Source of the DNA: Nitrospirota bacterium
GTDB lineage: Bacteria > Nitrospirota > Leptospirillia > Leptospirillales > Leptospirillaceae
Assembly: GCA_021820445.1 (NCBI GenBank)
Contig: JAKADN010000003.1
Coordinates: 27,464 to 91,463, forward strand
Direction of reading: 5' to 3'
DNA: 64,000 nt
Numbering within the stretch: the stretch's first letter is position 1; each line of letters begins with the position of its first letter. The translations under genes were made by a program, and so were the position numbers. Shown piece by piece: positions 51,498-60,861 of the stretch. Under the pieces are notes generated by a model that saw only the letters and a program-made list of their open reading frames with translations, did not search any database and was not told the origin of the DNA.

Positions 51498-53168
51498 CTA
51501 GTAGGCGAAGTCGATACCCACTGAGAAGTTGTTGGCTTCGACATTGCCAAAAAACTGTTTTCCACTTGCGATGGTAGATGAACCAGTCGCTGCTTCCTGC
51601 CAACCACTCAATGCACCAGCCACACCATAGTTTATCATGTACTGATACTGGGCGAAGAGTGAAATGTCAGCCCGATCTGAACCCCAGAGCCAATACCGAT
51701 CTGAAAGCGTGAAAGCCAAAACATTATTGTAGCTTCCTGGTAGCGAAGAAGTTCCACCGAATCCAGGTTGCTGCATCATATTGAGCTGATTATAGATAAA
51801 AGAAATCATGTTGGAGTTCGTTCCGCTCTGGGCAAAAAACCCATTGAAGGTCGGTTGCCAATCCGCCTGAATAAGCCAAGTCATATACTCCACACCCTGC
51901 GTAACCGATGAGGCGGCTCCATTTGGAGCAATACTCGTCGGCATAAGACTTGACGCAGCAATCATTCCAGTTGGATCCTGGGCAATTTCCCATGCCCCAA
52001 AGATGTTCAGCCCCCCATTTGGAATAGGGTTCAACATCACATCCACACCTTCACGATTATAGGTTGTTGTTGGATTGGTTCCGCCACCAACAGCTAAAGC
52101 GCTGCCTTCTCCTACAAGGGCGAAAGCGCCAATGCGCTCTCCATTAGTCCGTCCCCACCCACCAAAAGACTGGGTTAGGTGAACGAAATAATTAAACCCA
52201 TTATTTGGAACATTAGCAGTCCCATTTCCTGCGACACCGGATCCAGAAACAAATGAGTTACTACCGTAAAGTGAAGAGTTCGGAACAAAACTCACACTCA
52301 CTCTTGTCTCACATGGGTCAAGAGAGAATGCTTTTTGAGTCATACAATTTGATGGACTTCCAATATGGTAACCAAAGTAGCGAATTTGAGTTGCGTCATT
52401 GGCTAGCTGGAAGGCATCGCCATCCACATAAAGCGCACCAGCACCAATGAAGGTGAATCCGGCGTTTGTTGCTCCTCCATTATTAGCAACCTCTGGAGTT
52501 CCTGGCTGATAATCATACATTGTCCATGGAGTATTAGTACCGATATAGACATTTCTCTGATTCGAAAAAGGAGCATCGAGAGAGGTCTTCCCGGTATAGA
52601 TATTGAACCAAGTGGTATTAAGTAGGTCATTGAAGCGGACCCAAAGCTTCACAACCTGGAATGTTCCGCCTCCATGATAAGAGGGCTGCACCCAGAACGA
52701 GATCCAGTTATTGATCAGTCCACCAGACTCAATGTCCCAAGGAGTGTTGGCGGAAGCTCCGTTGGCCCATCCACCGGTGCCGGCTAGGTTAGTATTATTG
52801 GCACCATTTCCTGCTTGAGTATTAATTCCTGTACCACCTGTTGAAGAAGAAGTGTTCACTCCATTCACCTGGGTCCCGTAATACGCCATCGACATGTGGA
52901 AGCCGATCGGGAAGTAGTTCTGGTTGCCCGGCTTCTCGAACATCATGTCGAGGCCGTTGGCCGTACCGGTTGAGCTCATCATGAACCCGCGGTCCTTGAA
53001 GAAGTGACCGGTGTCCGCGAGCTTCGGCCACTGGATGTGGCAGAAGGAGCAGGGGAAGTTGTACTTTCTCGCAAAGCCCGGATAGGCATGGGCCGACTTC
53101 GGCTGGAAGAACACCGCGACGGATGCCAGGGCAAAGAGCGAGACGAACATCAGAAGAGTTCTTCTCAT
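51498..53168 (-). CDS. Outer-membrane cytochrome-porin, Cyc2/Cyt572-like (probable Fe(II) oxidase)
   Basis: A 556-residue exported protein. A signal peptide (MRRTLLMFVSLFALASVAVF, cleavage after SAHA) is followed by YPGFARKYNFPCSFCHIQWP with the haem c motif CSFCH (residues 40-44), then KLADTGHFFKDRGF and a long Gly/Asn/Ser-rich region of alternating beta-strands ending in Tyr (SVGIDFAY), as in outer-membrane barrels. A short haem domain fused to a porin is the hallmark of Cyc2 and of Leptospirillum Cyt572, which pass electrons from Fe(II) across the outer membrane. The first 100 or so codons are GC-rich like the chromosome; from about 52855 downward codon use is AT-rich, suggesting a mosaic gene. 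The ATG follows GAAAGGAACGAGG, and a terminator follows the gene. Confidence 0.85.
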   Translation of the reverse strand: MRRTLLMFVSLFALASVAVFFQPKSAHAYPGFARKYNFPCSFCHIQWPKLADTGHFFKDRGFMMSSTGTANGLDMMFEKPGNQNYFPIGFHMSMAYYGTQVNGVNTSSSTGGTGINTQAGNGANNTNLAGTGGWANGASANTPWDIESGGLINNWISFWVQPSYHGGGTFQVVKLWVRFNDLLNTTWFNIYTGKTSLDAPFSNQRNVYIGTNTPWTMYDYQPGTPEVANNGGATNAGFTFIGAGALYVDGDAFQLANDATQIRYFGYHIGSPSNCMTQKAFSLDPCETRVSVSFVPNSSLYGSNSFVSGSGVAGNGTANVPNNGFNYFVHLTQSFGGWGRTNGERIGAFALVGEGSALAVGGGTNPTTTYNREGVDVMLNPIPNGGLNIFGAWEIAQDPTGMIAASSLMPTSIAPNGAASSVTQGVEYMTWLIQADWQPTFNGFFAQSGTNSNMISFIYNQLNMMQQPGFGGTSSLPGSYNNVLAFTLSDRYWLWGSDRADISLFAQYQYMINYGVAGALSGWQEAATGSSTIASGKQFFGNVEANNFSVGIDFAY

Positions 53169-53942
53169 TCCTCGTTCCTTTCGTTAAGGGAATCCAATAA
53201 TAAACAACCCTGAAAAACCGAACGATAATTAAGACACAACTAATTTATCAACACAGAGAAATCCCACCCCTTTTGTTCATCTCAAAACAGAGATTCCTGA
53301 ACAATGACGATCGAAGCGGAAACGGTCCTGTGCTGAATACTCGGGATAGTACCCCTCTGTTACATGGCTGTCAAGCCTGTGTTTCATATTTCTTTCAGAC
53401 AAGAACACCACAAAAACCGACAGAATCTGGCAGGAACCTATTCAGAAGGCTATTTTCATCGGACAGAACGGAGTCCCCCTTTTTCCCCATCATCCCCTCC
53501 TCCCTTCAAATTGTCCCTTGTCCCCAAAGATCTCTTCCCCTCCTGTCCGGCTCCCTCGTTCATTCTTTTCCCGATTCTGCACGGAGGGTCCCCGTACAAA
53601 ATTCCATTATTTCCGAAACCACCCCGGACTCTTTACTTTCGTCGTTCGTCCCGACCTCCCGAATCTGAACCTCCCCCTTTACGTCGAGCCTCTCCCGCGC
53701 ATGCTCCCATCCTCCTTCCGCACGAGCGGTTCAACGGCAAGTCTCCCGATCGTCCAGAGAGTGCCATTTTTTCCCTTTCCCACAGGCTTTCCCACACAGG
53801 GTCTCCACTCTCTATCGCACTTCACCCGTGCTTTTTCCTCCTGCCGGGAGGATGGATTCCCGGAATGATTTGAGTTAGGATTGTCCCCGGAAAAGATAGG
53901 TTTTCCGAAGATCAAAAGGACTCCTCAGACCGGAGCGCGACG
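53169..53942. other. Long intergenic region between the cytochrome and the ABC exporter
   Basis: About 770 bases between divergent genes. Bases 53200-53260 are AT-rich and probably hold the cytochrome promoter (TTGATA at 53254-53259 on the minus strand is a possible -35 box). From 53480 to 53850 the plus strand is pyrimidine-rich (C/T runs). Open frames there on either strand have low-complexity Pro/Ser/Arg composition and no start signals; I see no supported gene or RNA. Confidence 0.5.
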
Positions 53943-54977
53943 ATGGAACAGCCTGTTCCCGGATTTTTCTCTCGCCTCAAGACGCGCCTCGCCTCCTCCC
54001 CGAAACGCACGCTTCTCCTCGGATCCCTTGTTCTCCTCGTCCTTATGGGCCTCTATACCTGGCGGATTCCTCTCGAACAAAAGCTCGGACTTTTGAGGGG
54101 TGAGCGGACCCTCGTCGTCTCGGGGAATATCGAAGCCCACGAAAGCGTCCTGGGATTCAAGACCATCCAGTCGCGCATCGTCGAACTGCCCTTCGACGAA
54201 GGCCAGTGGGTCAAGGCCGGCACCCTGATCGCCCGGGTCGAGGACGCCGATTACCGGCAGCAGGTGACCATTGCCCAAACCAACCTCGATGTCCAGATCC
54301 GGCAGCTCGCCGCCACCCGCCAGAACCTCGTGGCCACCCAGAAGACCCTGACGAGCGACCTGGCCGACCTCGAGATGAAAAAGCTGGCCTACGGGCGCCA
54401 CCAGTTTCTCCTGAGCCACGACTACGTCACTACCAACGATCGGGATCTCGCGCTGACGGCCCTCCGGCAGTCCCAGGCGAACCTCGAGCGCGACCAGGCC
54501 CTCGAGCGGACCGCCGAACGAAACGTCAAGCTCGCCGTTGCGAACGTGACCGCCGCGGAAGCCTCCCTCCGGATGGCCAAGATCGTCCTGGGCTACACGA
54601 CCCTCGTCGCCCCCTACGACGGCGTCATCCTGGTCCGCCAGGCGGAGATCGGGGAGATCGCCCAGCCCGGAACCCCCGTGGTGACCCTGGCCGACCTCGA
54701 CCACGTCTGGCTCCGGGCCTACATCAATGAGCCCGACATCGCCCGGGTCCGTCTGGGAGCCCCGGCCACGATCACCACCGACACCTACCCGGGAAAGAAA
54801 TACATCGGCCACATCTCCGCGATCGCCTCCGACGCGGAGTTCACCCCGAAGACCGTCGAAACCCACGCCGAAAGGGTCACCCTGGTCTACCGCATCAAGA
54901 TCGACATCTACAACCCGACCCACGAGCTGGTGCCGGGCCTTCCGGCCGACGCCGCCATCCGGGTGGCCCCCCCATGA
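53943..54977 (+). CDS. HlyD/YbhG-type membrane fusion protein of an ABC exporter
   Basis: Periplasmic adaptor, 344 residues. It has a cytoplasmic tail, a membrane anchor (RTLLLGSLVLLVLMGLYTW, about 22-40), a first lipoyl half (GNIEAHESVLGFKTIQSRIV, then ELPFDEGQWVKAGTLIARVE), a long coiled-coil hairpin (about 105-215), the second lipoyl half (VAPYDGVILVRQAEIGEIAQ) and a beta-barrel (VWLRAYINEPDIARVRLGAP). Its C-terminal GLPADAAIRV matches YbhG/HlyD. GGAG precedes the ATG, and it overlaps the first ATPase gene by four bases. First gene of a complete tripartite exporter. Confidence 0.92.
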   Translation: MEQPVPGFFSRLKTRLASSPKRTLLLGSLVLLVLMGLYTWRIPLEQKLGLLRGERTLVVSGNIEAHESVLGFKTIQSRIVELPFDEGQWVKAGTLIARVEDADYRQQVTIAQTNLDVQIRQLAATRQNLVATQKTLTSDLADLEMKKLAYGRHQFLLSHDYVTTNDRDLALTALRQSQANLERDQALERTAERNVKLAVANVTAAEASLRMAKIVLGYTTLVAPYDGVILVRQAEIGEIAQPGTPVVTLADLDHVWLRAYINEPDIARVRLGAPATITTDTYPGKKYIGHISAIASDAEFTPKTVETHAERVTLVYRIKIDIYNPTHELVPGLPADAAIRVAPP

Positions 54978-55918
54978 GCCCGGCCCTTCCTCCCCGGATC
55001 GAAGCCCGAAAGCTCGTCAAGCGTTTTCCGGGGGTCTTCGCCGTAAACGAGATGAGCTTTTCCGTGGGGGAGGGGGAGATTTTCGGCCTCGTGGGGCCGG
55101 ACGGAGCCGGAAAGACGACGGTGATCCGCCTCCTGGCCGGCGTGATGCCCCCCGACAGCGGAAGCGCGACGATCGACGGGGTCGATGTCGTCGCCGATCC
55201 CGAACGGGCCAAGCAGTTTTTGAGCTACATGCCCCAGCGGTTCGGTCTCTACGAGGACCTGACCGTCGACGAGAACATCCGCTTCTACGCCGACATCTTC
55301 GAAGTGGCCCCGTCGATCCGGGACCAGCGGATCGGCCCCCTGCTCTCTTCCTTCGGAATGGCGCCCTTCCAGAGACGGCTCGCGGGCCAGCTCTCGGGAG
55401 GGATGAAGCAGAAGCTCGGTTTGATCTGCGCCCTCATCCACACCCCGAGGGTCCTTCTCCTGGACGAGCCCACCACCGGGGTCGATCCGGTCTCCCGGCG
55501 GGATTTCTGGAAGATCCTCTACTCCCTCCGGGAGCAGGGCGTCACGATCCTCATCTCGACCGCCTACCTCGAGGAGGCAGAGCGCTGCACCAGGCTCGCG
55601 CTGGTCCACCAGGGCGTCATGGCCTATTGCGACACCCCCGCCCGCCTCCGGGCGATGATGCCGGGGAAGCTCCTGAACGTCGTCTCCTCCCAGGCCCGGG
55701 ATGTCCAGAAGGCAATCGCATCCCTTCCCGGGATTTCAGGAGCCCTCCTGATGGGCGATCGGGTCCACGTCGCGGTCGACGACGACGGGCGGAGGATCCC
55801 CGAGATCGTCCGGGTCCTTGAGGAGGCCCATATTCCCTTCGAACCGCCGGTTCCCGCCGAGCCGACCATGGAGGACCTTTTTCTGGCCCTGTTGAGGGAG
55901 AGGAGGACCTCTCCGTGA
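54974..55918 (+). CDS. ABC exporter ATPase, first subunit
   Basis: Nucleotide-binding protein of 314 residues: A-loop region LVKRFPGVFAVNEMSF, Walker A GPDGAGKTT, Q-loop YMPQRFGLYEDLTV, signature LSGGMKQKLGL, Walker B RVLLLDEPTTGVDP, H-loop segment ILISTAYLEEAERC. In the H-loop the switch His is replaced (STA rather than STH), so ATP turnover at its site may be impaired. The C-terminal about 80 residues form the domain typical of ABC-2 drug exporters. It corresponds to the N-terminal half of YbhF. Coupled to the second ATPase by a GTGA overlap. Confidence 0.93.
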   Translation: MSPALPPRIEARKLVKRFPGVFAVNEMSFSVGEGEIFGLVGPDGAGKTTVIRLLAGVMPPDSGSATIDGVDVVADPERAKQFLSYMPQRFGLYEDLTVDENIRFYADIFEVAPSIRDQRIGPLLSSFGMAPFQRRLAGQLSGGMKQKLGLICALIHTPRVLLLDEPTTGVDPVSRRDFWKILYSLREQGVTILISTAYLEEAERCTRLALVHQGVMAYCDTPARLRAMMPGKLLNVVSSQARDVQKAIASLPGISGALLMGDRVHVAVDDDGRRIPEIVRVLEEAHIPFEPPVPAEPTMEDLFLALLRERRTSP

Positions 55919-56922
55919 GCGCAGTCCTCCCCGAGAAGACGGACAAGGCGGGCGAGAGGACGGAGCCGGTCCTGGTCGCAGAGGGTCTGGTCAAGCGCTT
56001 CGGGAACTTCACCGCCGTGGACCATGTGAGCTTCCGCGTGGACAAAGGGACGATCATCGGATTTCTGGGACCCAACGGCGCCGGGAAATCCACGATCATC
56101 CGGATGCTCTGCGGCCTTCTGACCCCCACCGAAGGCCGCGCCTTCGTCTCCGGAACCGACGTCGCGAAGGACCCGGAGACGGTGCGCCAGCACATCGGAT
56201 ACATGTCCCAGAAGTTCTCCCTTTACGGAGACCTGACCGTGATGGAGAACCTCCGGTTCTTCGGGGGCATCTACCGCGTTCCAAGAAAGGTCCTCCCCGA
56301 GCGGATCCGCTTCGCGGTGACGATGGCGGGGCTCGACGGGCGCGAGAATGCGCTGGTCTCGACCCTGGCCGGAGGATGGAAGCAACGGCTGGCCCTGGGA
56401 TGCGCCATTCTCCATCGCCCCCCCGTCCTCTTTCTCGACGAGCCGACCTCGGGCGTCGACCCGGAGTCCCGGCGCCGCTTCTGGGACCTCATCCACGCCC
56501 TCTCCGGGGAGGGCGTGACCATCGTCGTCTCGACCCACTACATGGACGAAGCGGAATACTGCGACCTTCTGGCCCTGATCAACCGGGGCCAGCTGCTGGC
56601 CCTCGAAAGCCCCACGGCTCTCAAGAAAAGGAACCTGGGAGGCACCCTCCTGTCGATCGAATGCGCCGACATCGGCAAAGCCCTCCACCTTCTTGAGGGA
56701 CAACCGGGCCTTCTCGACCTGGCGGCCTTCGGGAACGCGGTCCACGCCCTCATCGATCCCGCCCGGACGACCCCGGAGCAGCTCTTCGCCCTTTTGTCCG
56801 GCGCCCATGTTCCGGTCGATCACATCGTCCCGATCGAACCCTCCATCGACGACATCTTCGTCCGGATGGTGGGGGAGGCCCGAGAGAGCCAGGAGGGCGA
56901 GCCGGGGAGGAGGGCCGGATGA
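55915..56922 (+). CDS. ABC exporter ATPase, second subunit
   Basis: The partner nucleotide-binding protein, 335 residues with a 20-residue polar extension: Walker A GPNGAGKST, Q-loop YMSQKFSLYGDLTV, signature TLAGGWKQRLALG in place of LSGGQ, Walker B PVLFLDEPTSGVDP and an intact H-loop VVSTHYMDEAEYC. Together with the first subunit it probably makes an asymmetric heterodimer, equal to a YbhF split in two. It overlaps the next permease gene by four bases. Confidence 0.93.
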   Translation: MSAVLPEKTDKAGERTEPVLVAEGLVKRFGNFTAVDHVSFRVDKGTIIGFLGPNGAGKSTIIRMLCGLLTPTEGRAFVSGTDVAKDPETVRQHIGYMSQKFSLYGDLTVMENLRFFGGIYRVPRKVLPERIRFAVTMAGLDGRENALVSTLAGGWKQRLALGCAILHRPPVLFLDEPTSGVDPESRRRFWDLIHALSGEGVTIVVSTHYMDEAEYCDLLALINRGQLLALESPTALKKRNLGGTLLSIECADIGKALHLLEGQPGLLDLAAFGNAVHALIDPARTTPEQLFALLSGAHVPVDHIVPIEPSIDDIFVRMVGEARESQEGEPGRRAG

Positions 56923-58055
56923 GGTGGCGCCGGATCCGGGCGATCGCGCTCAAGGAGGCCATCCAGATCCGGCGGGACACGCGGAGCCTCATCATCGCCC
57001 TCTTCATGCCGTTCATGCAGATGATCCTTCTGGGGTACGGGGTAAGCCTCGACATCAAGCACCTTCCGACCTGCGTCTACGACCGGGAGGGAAGCCAGAA
57101 CAGCCAGGCGCTCCTCAAGCATTTCCAGTCCTCCGAATACTTCCGGATCGTCTCCGTCCTCAAGGACTACCGGGAGGCCAAGGCCGCCCTGGACGCCGAC
57201 CGCTGCCGCATCGTGGTCGCGATTCCCCAGGATTTTTCCCAGAAGCTCTCCGACTCGGGAGGAAGCTCCGTCCAGGTCCTGGCCGACGCCAGCGACGACA
57301 ACACCGCCAACATCGCCATCGGCTATGCCCATTCCGTCGTCGACCAATTCCAGTCCGACCTGGCCCGGGGGGCCCTCGGCTTCGGAGGATCCCCCTCCCT
57401 CCTCACCCAGGGAGTGGATTTGGAGGAACGGGTCTGGTTCAACGAGGACCTGGACAGCCGGGACTACATCATCCCCGGCGTGGTGGCCCTCATCATGGCC
57501 CTGGTGGGGGCCCTTTTGACCTCGCTCACGATCTCGCGGGAATGGGAGCGGGGGACGATGGAGCTTCTGATCTCGACCCCGGTCCTTCCTTCGGAGGTCA
57601 TGCTGGGCAAGCTCATTCCCTATTTCGCCATCGGCATGCTCGACGCCGTCTTCTGCCTCGTCTTCGCCGTCTACTGGTTCCATGTCCCCTACCGGGGGAC
57701 CCTCTTCGCGCTCTTTCTGACCACGGCTCTCTTCCTCGTGGTCGTCCTGGGAGTCGGCTTTCTCATTTCCGCCGGCATCAAGAGCCAGGTGGGCGCCTCC
57801 CAGATCGCCGTCCTCGTCACGCTTCTCCCCACCTCGCTTCTGTCGGGGTACGCCTTTCCCATCGACCAGATGCCCCCGCTCGTGCAGGGGGTGACCTACG
57901 TGGTCTTCGCCCGATATTACGTGACCATCCTGAAAGCCCTGTTCCTGAAGGGGTCCGGCCTGGCCGACCTCATGCAACCCGTCCTGGCCATGGTCGCCTA
58001 TGCCGCGGTCGTAGCCTTTCTGGCGGGGCGGGCCTTCAAGAAGAGACTGGACTGA
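56919..58055 (+). CDS. ABC-2 type exporter permease, first (YbhS-like)
   Basis: A 378-residue membrane permease with one N-terminal helix (SLIIALFMPFMQMILLGYGV), a large periplasmic domain (about 45-180) and five C-terminal helices beginning IIPGVVALIMALVGALLTSL. The amphipathic cytoplasmic loop SREWERGTMELLISTPVLPS is the conserved ABC-2 coupling segment, followed by LLSGYAFPIDQMPPLVQG and RYYVTILKALFLKG. The ATG overlaps the ATPase stop. Forms a heterodimer with the following permease. Confidence 0.93.
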   Translation: MRWRRIRAIALKEAIQIRRDTRSLIIALFMPFMQMILLGYGVSLDIKHLPTCVYDREGSQNSQALLKHFQSSEYFRIVSVLKDYREAKAALDADRCRIVVAIPQDFSQKLSDSGGSSVQVLADASDDNTANIAIGYAHSVVDQFQSDLARGALGFGGSPSLLTQGVDLEERVWFNEDLDSRDYIIPGVVALIMALVGALLTSLTISREWERGTMELLISTPVLPSEVMLGKLIPYFAIGMLDAVFCLVFAVYWFHVPYRGTLFALFLTTALFLVVVLGVGFLISAGIKSQVGASQIAVLVTLLPTSLLSGYAFPIDQMPPLVQGVTYVVFARYYVTILKALFLKGSGLADLMQPVLAMVAYAAVVAFLAGRAFKKRLD

Positions 58056-58062
58056 GGCGCGC

Positions 58063-59196
58063 ATGTTCGAACGGATCATCCGCATCCTCGTCAAGGAGCT
58101 CCTCGAAATCCGGCGCGACAAGTGGGCCATGTTCCGCCTGATCGTCCCGCCGCTTGTACAGATGCTGATCTTCGGCTATGCGGCGACCTTCGAGGTCTAT
58201 CACGTCACCACCGTCATTCTCGATCGGGACCACTCCCAGGAAAGCCGGGAACTCATTTCCCACTTCGTGGCCAGCACCCGCTTCAATGTCGTGAAGATCG
58301 CCGCCACGGAGAGGGAGGTCAGGAAGGAGATCGACACCGGAGACGCCACGGTCGGACTCACCATCCAGCCGCGCTTTGCGGCCTTCCTTCTGAAGGGACA
58401 ACCGGCCCCCCTCCAGGTGGTGGTCGATGGAACGAACTCCAACACCGCCCTGATCGCCCTGGGCTATGTCGAACAGATCGCGGCGACCTTTTCCGCCAAC
58501 GAGGGGAGCGACTTCGCCGCCCGCATCCCCGGCGGCATCCGGGCGCGCGTGGAGACCCTTTCCGTGGAGCAGCGCCCCTGGTTCAACCCCAATCTCGACG
58601 GTCGATGGTTCTTCGTTCCGGGGGTCGTGGGAACCCTCTCGCTCATCCTGACCGTCTCCCTCACCGCCTCCGCCGTTGTCCGGGAGCGGGAGATCGGAAC
58701 CCTCGAGCAGATCATGGTCTCCCCCATCCGCCCCTACGAATTCATCCTGGGAAAGACCATTCCCTTCTTCCTGATCGGCTTCGGCGAAACTCTCCTCGTG
58801 GCGGTCTTCGGCGTCCTCTGGTTCCGCGTCCCCTTCGTGGGCAATCCCTTCGTGCTGGCCTTGGGAACCAGCCTTTTTCTGCTTAGCACCCTGGGGCTGG
58901 GCCTCCTGATTTCGACCATGGTCCGGACCCAGCAGCAGGCCTTCGGGGCGAACTTCTTCGTCTCGAACCCCATGTTCACCCTGTCGGGATTCAGCTTTCC
59001 CATCGCCAGCATGCCGGAGCCCATGCAGTGGGTCACCTATCTGGACCCGCTCCGCTACTACCTCGTCGTGATCCGGGCCACCTTTCTGAAGGGGGTGGGG
59101 GTTTCGGTCCTCTGGCCCGATCTCCTCGCGATGGCCCTTCTCGGAGCCGGCCTTCTGACGCTCAGCACCCTCCGCTTCCGGAAGGCGCTCGACTGA
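58063..59196 (+). CDS. ABC-2 type exporter permease, second (YbhR-like)
   Basis: A 377-residue paralogue of the preceding permease, with the same layout: N-terminal helix RLIVPPLVQMLIFGYAATFE, an extracytoplasmic domain, then helices from WFFVPGVVGTLSLILTVSLT. The coupling loop is REREIGTLEQIMVSPIRPYE; NPMFTLSGFSFPIASMPEPM and RYYLVVIRATFLKGVG complete the ABC-2 signature. It starts seven bases after its partner. Confidence 0.93.
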   Translation: MFERIIRILVKELLEIRRDKWAMFRLIVPPLVQMLIFGYAATFEVYHVTTVILDRDHSQESRELISHFVASTRFNVVKIAATEREVRKEIDTGDATVGLTIQPRFAAFLLKGQPAPLQVVVDGTNSNTALIALGYVEQIAATFSANEGSDFAARIPGGIRARVETLSVEQRPWFNPNLDGRWFFVPGVVGTLSLILTVSLTASAVVREREIGTLEQIMVSPIRPYEFILGKTIPFFLIGFGETLLVAVFGVLWFRVPFVGNPFVLALGTSLFLLSTLGLGLLISTMVRTQQQAFGANFFVSNPMFTLSGFSFPIASMPEPMQWVTYLDPLRYYLVVIRATFLKGVGVSVLWPDLLAMALLGAGLLTLSTLRFRKALD

Positions 59197-59225
59197 CAAC
59201 AACCCAGATGCACCGGGGGTATTCC

Positions 59226-60641
59226 ATGGCATTCCTCAACGCGAACGGACCCATAAGGAAACGGAAGGACTCCCCCATCCGGAAGATCCTGTCCCTGGGC
59301 CCTTCCCTCCTGCTCGTTCTGGGCACCCTTCTTCTCCCGCTCCCGTCCCAGGCCCAGACACCTCCTTCAGAAGAGGATCTCGCCCCGATCGTGACAGGCG
59401 TCCCGATCACGATGAAGGAGGCTGTGCGCCGGGCCCTCCGTCTCCGCCCTCTCCGGAAGATCGACCAGGACCGCATCCGGAATATCCGGGCCACCGAAAA
59501 ACAGGCGAGAGCCTCCTATCTTCCCCAGCTCCAGGCCTCCTATCAGAACACTTACGCCAACAGCTTTCTTGGCTTCTTCCTCTTCCCCAACTACCAGTTC
59601 GTCGATGCCCAGCTCACCACGGTGACCCTGACCCAGCTCATCTTCGATTTCGGACGGACCACCTCCCAGATCTCCCAGAGACGATGGTCCCTCAAGGCCC
59701 AGAAGGATGCCTACCGGGTGACCTCCCAGTCGATCATCCGGGACGTGGAGACGGCCTACTACGGCCTCATCGCCGCGATCGAGCAGGAACGGGTCACCCG
59801 TCTCGACGTGATCGACGCCCGGAACCATCTCGACGCCTCCCTCCTCCGGCTCAAGGCCGGCATGGGGCTGAAAGCCGACGTCACCCAGGCCAAAGTCAAT
59901 CTCGCCAATGCCGTCCTCTCGAGAATCCAGGCCGTGAATGCCCGCAAGAAAGAGCAGATCGTCCTGGCCACAGCCATCGGAGACCTCCAGGAAACGCATT
60001 ACGTCCCCGTCCTGGACTTATCCCTCCCCGAAGGACTCCGGGCCCGGCTTCTGCCCGACCTCCAGAAGGCGATCGCGAAGAATCCCTCCCTCGAGGAAGC
60101 CCGGCACACGGTAAACGCGGCCCAGGACAACCTGAAGGCGGCCTGGCGGCAGAACTATCCCTCCTTGAACGGACAGGCCCAGTATTTCCTGGCCCAGATT
60201 CCCCCGTCGGCCCTGGGCTTCCCCTCCCTTCCCAGCGGTCCCTACTCCTCCTTCGCCTTTGGGGGGGTTTTGAACATTCCCCTTCTGGAGGGTGGCGGCA
60301 ATCTGGCCCAGATCCACCAGGCCCGGGCCGCCTTGAACGAATCGATCCACCAGAAGGAGGAGACGGAGCTTTCCGTCTCCTCCCAGGTCCGCCAGGCCTG
60401 GCTCGATATCGAGGAGGCCCGGGAGCAGCTGGCGGAGAGCCTGACCGAACGGGCCAACGCCCTCGAATACGACCGACTCGAGGAGGGATCCTACAGCGCG
60501 GGCATGGCCACCGCCCTCGACGTCATCGACGCCCAGACGGCCCTCAGGAAGGCCCGGGCCGATGTGGTGTCGGCCCGGTATTCCCTGGCCCAGAAGGTCG
60601 TACTCTACCACTTCGCCGTGGGAGACCTGTCGCCGCCCTGA
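59226..60641 (+). CDS. TolC-family outer membrane efflux protein
   Basis: Outer-membrane channel of the exporter, 471 residues. It has a signal peptide (SLGPSLLLVLGTLLLPLPSQ, cut after AQA) and two OEP repeats, the first starting ITMKEAVRRALRLRPLRKID and the second PDLQKAIAKNPSLEEARHTV. Typical TolC phrases are ARASYLPQLQASYQNTYANS, TLTQLIFDFGRTTSQISQ and GGVLNIPLLEGGGNLAQIHQ, then YSAGMATALDVIDAQTALRK. GGGGG stands before the ATG at 59226; an ATG at 59208 is six codons upstream. It closes a six-gene unit that can export a substrate across both membranes. Confidence 0.93.
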   Translation: MAFLNANGPIRKRKDSPIRKILSLGPSLLLVLGTLLLPLPSQAQTPPSEEDLAPIVTGVPITMKEAVRRALRLRPLRKIDQDRIRNIRATEKQARASYLPQLQASYQNTYANSFLGFFLFPNYQFVDAQLTTVTLTQLIFDFGRTTSQISQRRWSLKAQKDAYRVTSQSIIRDVETAYYGLIAAIEQERVTRLDVIDARNHLDASLLRLKAGMGLKADVTQAKVNLANAVLSRIQAVNARKKEQIVLATAIGDLQETHYVPVLDLSLPEGLRARLLPDLQKAIAKNPSLEEARHTVNAAQDNLKAAWRQNYPSLNGQAQYFLAQIPPSALGFPSLPSGPYSSFAFGGVLNIPLLEGGGNLAQIHQARAALNESIHQKEETELSVSSQVRQAWLDIEEAREQLAESLTERANALEYDRLEEGSYSAGMATALDVIDAQTALRKARADVVSARYSLAQKVVLYHFAVGDLSPP

Positions 60642-60861
60642 ATCGGCACACCGGTTCCCTGATTGCAAGGATCCCGACAGAACGAGGAGACAGCTGCAGG
60701 TTCGAGGGTTTTTTGTCCTGAACGGGCCGGGACGCTCCTTGTCGGATGAATTGGGGAGGGAGTTCAAGAGCCGGTCAAACACGCGGGGAAAAACCACGCC
60801 GGCAGGGTTGGAAAAGGAGAGTGACAGGTCTTCGGGAAGGACCCGGGAATTCGGGGAGCGG

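Noticed and set aside
49984..53200. Second copy of the tRNA-Cys 3' end as an attachment-site duplication
   Set aside because: I looked for the CGGTTCGATCCCGCC segment downstream and did not find it, so integration by a tRNA-specific integrase is not demonstrated.
53364..53873. Pro/Ser-rich plus-strand frames in the cytochrome-exporter gap
   Set aside because: Explained by a pyrimidine-rich tract; no start signals and three overlapping frames of the same kind.
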